A DNA stretch of 8,383 nt from assembly GCA_016763915.1 (NCBI GenBank), contig JAESSX010000095.1, forward strand, positions 1-8,383, read 5' to 3'. This DNA is from Rhodospirillales bacterium. GTDB taxonomy: Bacteria > Pseudomonadota > Alphaproteobacteria > Rhodospirillales_A > Casp-alpha2. Below, piece after piece: positions 7,007 to 8,383 of this stretch. The notes under the pieces are model-generated. The model saw only the letters and a program-made list of their open reading frames with translations, made no database searches and was not told where the DNA came from. Every line of letters begins with the position of its first letter. Position 1 is the first letter of the stretch. Made by a program: the position numbers and the translations under genes.

Positions 7007-7020
7007 CCCGGACGGCCCTT

Positions 7021-8382
7021 TTGACGGGAACGAACAAACCCGGCCCCCATGCACCGGACGCTAACGCCGCCGGAGGCGGTGATGCGTGCGTGGTAGTACG
7101 TCCGTGCCTGAAAACCAGGTCCTCGCCGTCCCAGGCAGAGCGCGATCTACAACTACTCGGCGAAGCCGTTGGTCTGGCGCGGGCCATCAACCTGAACGTG
7201 GTTCATGCCGAAACCGTCGCCCTGAAGAAACCCCGCCCGGGGACCCTGTTCGGAACCGGCGTCGTCGAGAGGTTGGGCTCCCTCATTCGGGGCGAGGACC
7301 CTTCCAACGGAGAAATGCCCACCGGCCGCGCCGTCGATGTCGTCATCGTCGACGCCACGCTGACACCGGTGCAGCAACGCAACCTGGAACGGGCCTGGCA
7401 ATGCAAGGTCATCGACCGAACCGGGCTTATTCTGGAAATTTTCGGCGAACGCGCCCGCACCCGCGAGGGCCGCCTGCAGGTCGAACTTGCGGCGCTGGAT
7501 TATCAGCGCAGCCGCCTGGTGCGAAGCTGGACCCATCTGGAGCGCCAACGCGGCGGCGCCGGGTTCATGGGCGGCCCGGGCGAAACCCAGATCGAAACCG
7601 ACCGCCGCCTGATCGGACGCCGGATCAGCCGCCTGAAACGGGATTTGAAAGACGTCAAGCGAACCCGCCTTTTGCACCGCCAGGCCAGACAAAAGGTGCC
7701 ATATCCGGTGGTCGCCCTGGTCGGCTATACCAACGCCGGGAAATCCACCCTGTTCAATCGTCTGACCAAGGCGAAGGTCAAGGTCCAGGACCAGCTTTTC
7801 GCGACCCTGGACCCGACCATGCGGGGGCTTGATACCCCTTCGGGGCAAACGGCGATCCTGTCCGATACGGTGGGCTTTATTTCGCAATTGCCCCACGAAC
7901 TGATCCGAGCCTTTCAGGCGACGCTGGAAGAGGTCGTCGAGGCCGAAATCATCGTTCATGTCCGCGATGCCGCCCATGTCAACACTGAGGCCCAGAAAAC
8001 GGATGTGCTGGCGGTGCTGAAGGACTTGGGGCTGGGCGATGCGGTCGAAGGCACGCTGATAGAAGTCCTCAACAAAATCGACTTGCTGCCGGCAGCGGAC
8101 AGGGAAGCCCTGTCCAACCAGGCGGCCCGCAGCAACATCCCCTCCGTCCTGTTGTCGGCGGCAACGGGGGAGGGGTGTGAAGAACTGGTCGCCGCCATCG
8201 ACGCGCGCATCACGGAACGTTTCCATGTCGTAGACGTCTCGCTGCCCCACTCAGACGGCGCCTCGCTGGCCTGGCTGTACGAACACGGCGATGTCTTGGA
8301 ACGCCTCGACGATGAAAAGTCCATCCATCTGAAGGTCCGAATCGATGCCGCCAACTGGGCGCGCTTCCAGCGTCGCGGCTAG
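7021..8382 (+). CDS. hflX: HflX, ribosome-associated GTPase (start uncertain)
   Basis: HflX is a cytosolic TRAFAC-class GTPase that binds the 50S subunit and can split or rescue stalled ribosomes. Read from the TTG at 7021 it has 453 residues. The HflX N-terminal domain spans about 25-225 and includes TPVQQRNLERAW and the signature GGPGETQIETDRR (184-196). The G domain has G1 GYTNAGKST (235-243), G2 at Thr262 (FATLDPT), G3 DTVG (282-285), G4 NKID (351-354) and G5 SA (379-380). A short C-terminal domain ends at TAG 8380-8382. About 8-10 extra residues (near 91-104, GEDPSNGEMPTGRA) appear before DVVIVD compared with E. coli. The start is unclear. TTG 7021 has no good ribosome site. The next in-frame start is GTG 7090, 13 bases after GGAGG (7072-7076), while ATG 7082 is better placed but in another frame. 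Co-transcription with hfq, 14 bases upstream, is likely. Confidence 0.93.
   Translation: MTGTNKPGPHAPDANAAGGGDACVVVRPCLKTRSSPSQAERDLQLLGEAVGLARAINLNVVHAETVALKKPRPGTLFGTGVVERLGSLIRGEDPSNGEMPTGRAVDVVIVDATLTPVQQRNLERAWQCKVIDRTGLILEIFGERARTREGRLQVELAALDYQRSRLVRSWTHLERQRGGAGFMGGPGETQIETDRRLIGRRISRLKRDLKDVKRTRLLHRQARQKVPYPVVALVGYTNAGKSTLFNRLTKAKVKVQDQLFATLDPTMRGLDTPSGQTAILSDTVGFISQLPHELIRAFQATLEEVVEAEIIVHVRDAAHVNTEAQKTDVLAVLKDLGLGDAVEGTLIEVLNKIDLLPAADREALSNQAARSNIPSVLLSAATGEGCEELVAAIDARITERFHVVDVSLPHSDGASLAWLYEHGDVLERLDDEKSIHLKVRIDAANWARFQRRG
7072..7076 (+). promoter_or_regulatory. GGAGG Shine-Dalgarno near the hflX 5' end
   Basis: GGAGG lies 5 bases before an ATG at 7082 and 13 bases before the in-frame GTG at 7090. 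It is the best ribosome site in the hflX 5' region and argues that translation begins near 7082-7090 rather than at TTG 7021. As the sequence stands, the ATG reads only four codons (MRAW) before TAG at 7094. Confidence 0.45.
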
Positions 8383-8383
8383 A

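Noticed and set aside
7153..8250. Long open frame on the - strand opposite hflX (also 2202-2933, 3792-4760 and 5022-5810)
   Set aside because: These mirror strongly coding + strand genes in GC-rich DNA. Their translations show no recognisable domain and they lack plausible ribosome sites.

Overview
The window is a GC-rich, gene-dense piece of an alphaproteobacterial chromosome. All genes lie on the + strand. The order ntrY - ntrX - trkA - D-amino-acid aminotransferase - HAD hydrolase - hfq - hflX is the conserved block found downstream of ntrBC in many Rhodospirillales-type Alphaproteobacteria (Azospirillum, Rhodospirillum and Magnetospirillum relatives). The protein sequences fit that group, for example an NtrX without GAFTGA, a short Hfq with an acidic tail, and an HflX carrying the GGPGETQIETDRR signature. 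I cannot name the species. I see no mobile element, CRISPR array, tRNA, rRNA or prophage gene.

Region 1 (1-3611) is the NtrY/NtrX two-component pair. NtrY is a membrane histidine kinase whose extreme N-terminus lies before the window. NtrX is its response regulator, 9 bases further on. NtrX keeps the AAA+ ATPase core and Fis-type DNA-binding helix but lacks the sigma-54-contacting GAFTGA loop, as is usual for alphaproteobacterial NtrX.

Region 2 (3636-5900) holds trkA, the cytosolic NAD-binding gating subunit of the Trk potassium uptake system, and, 6 bases later, a fold-type IV PLP enzyme with the residues of D-amino-acid transaminase. The short gaps of 9, 24, 6 and 17 bases suggest one transcript running from ntrY into the HAD gene.

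Region 3 (5918-6589) is a HAD-superfamily hydrolase broken by one in-frame TAG at 6299-6301. Family-like sequence resumes in the same frame directly after the stop, so this is either a point nonsense mutation or a sequencing error.

Region 4 (6590-7006) is the 150-base hfq leader plus hfq. The leader holds a 10-bp hairpin, a possible 18-codon leader ORF, and a possible 8-bp stem that would cover the hfq Shine-Dalgarno. The leader ORF stop codon lies at the edge of that stem.

Region 5 (7021-8382) is hflX, a ribosome-associated GTPase. It is complete at its 3' end, but the start is ambiguous. The best Shine-Dalgarno precedes an ATG that is one frame off, and one missing T would give a family-like N-terminus.

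This is mostly a conserved housekeeping and regulatory block, and I found no convincing new multi-gene system. The points most worth a second look are the hfq leader, the amber-interrupted HAD gene and the hflX 5' end.
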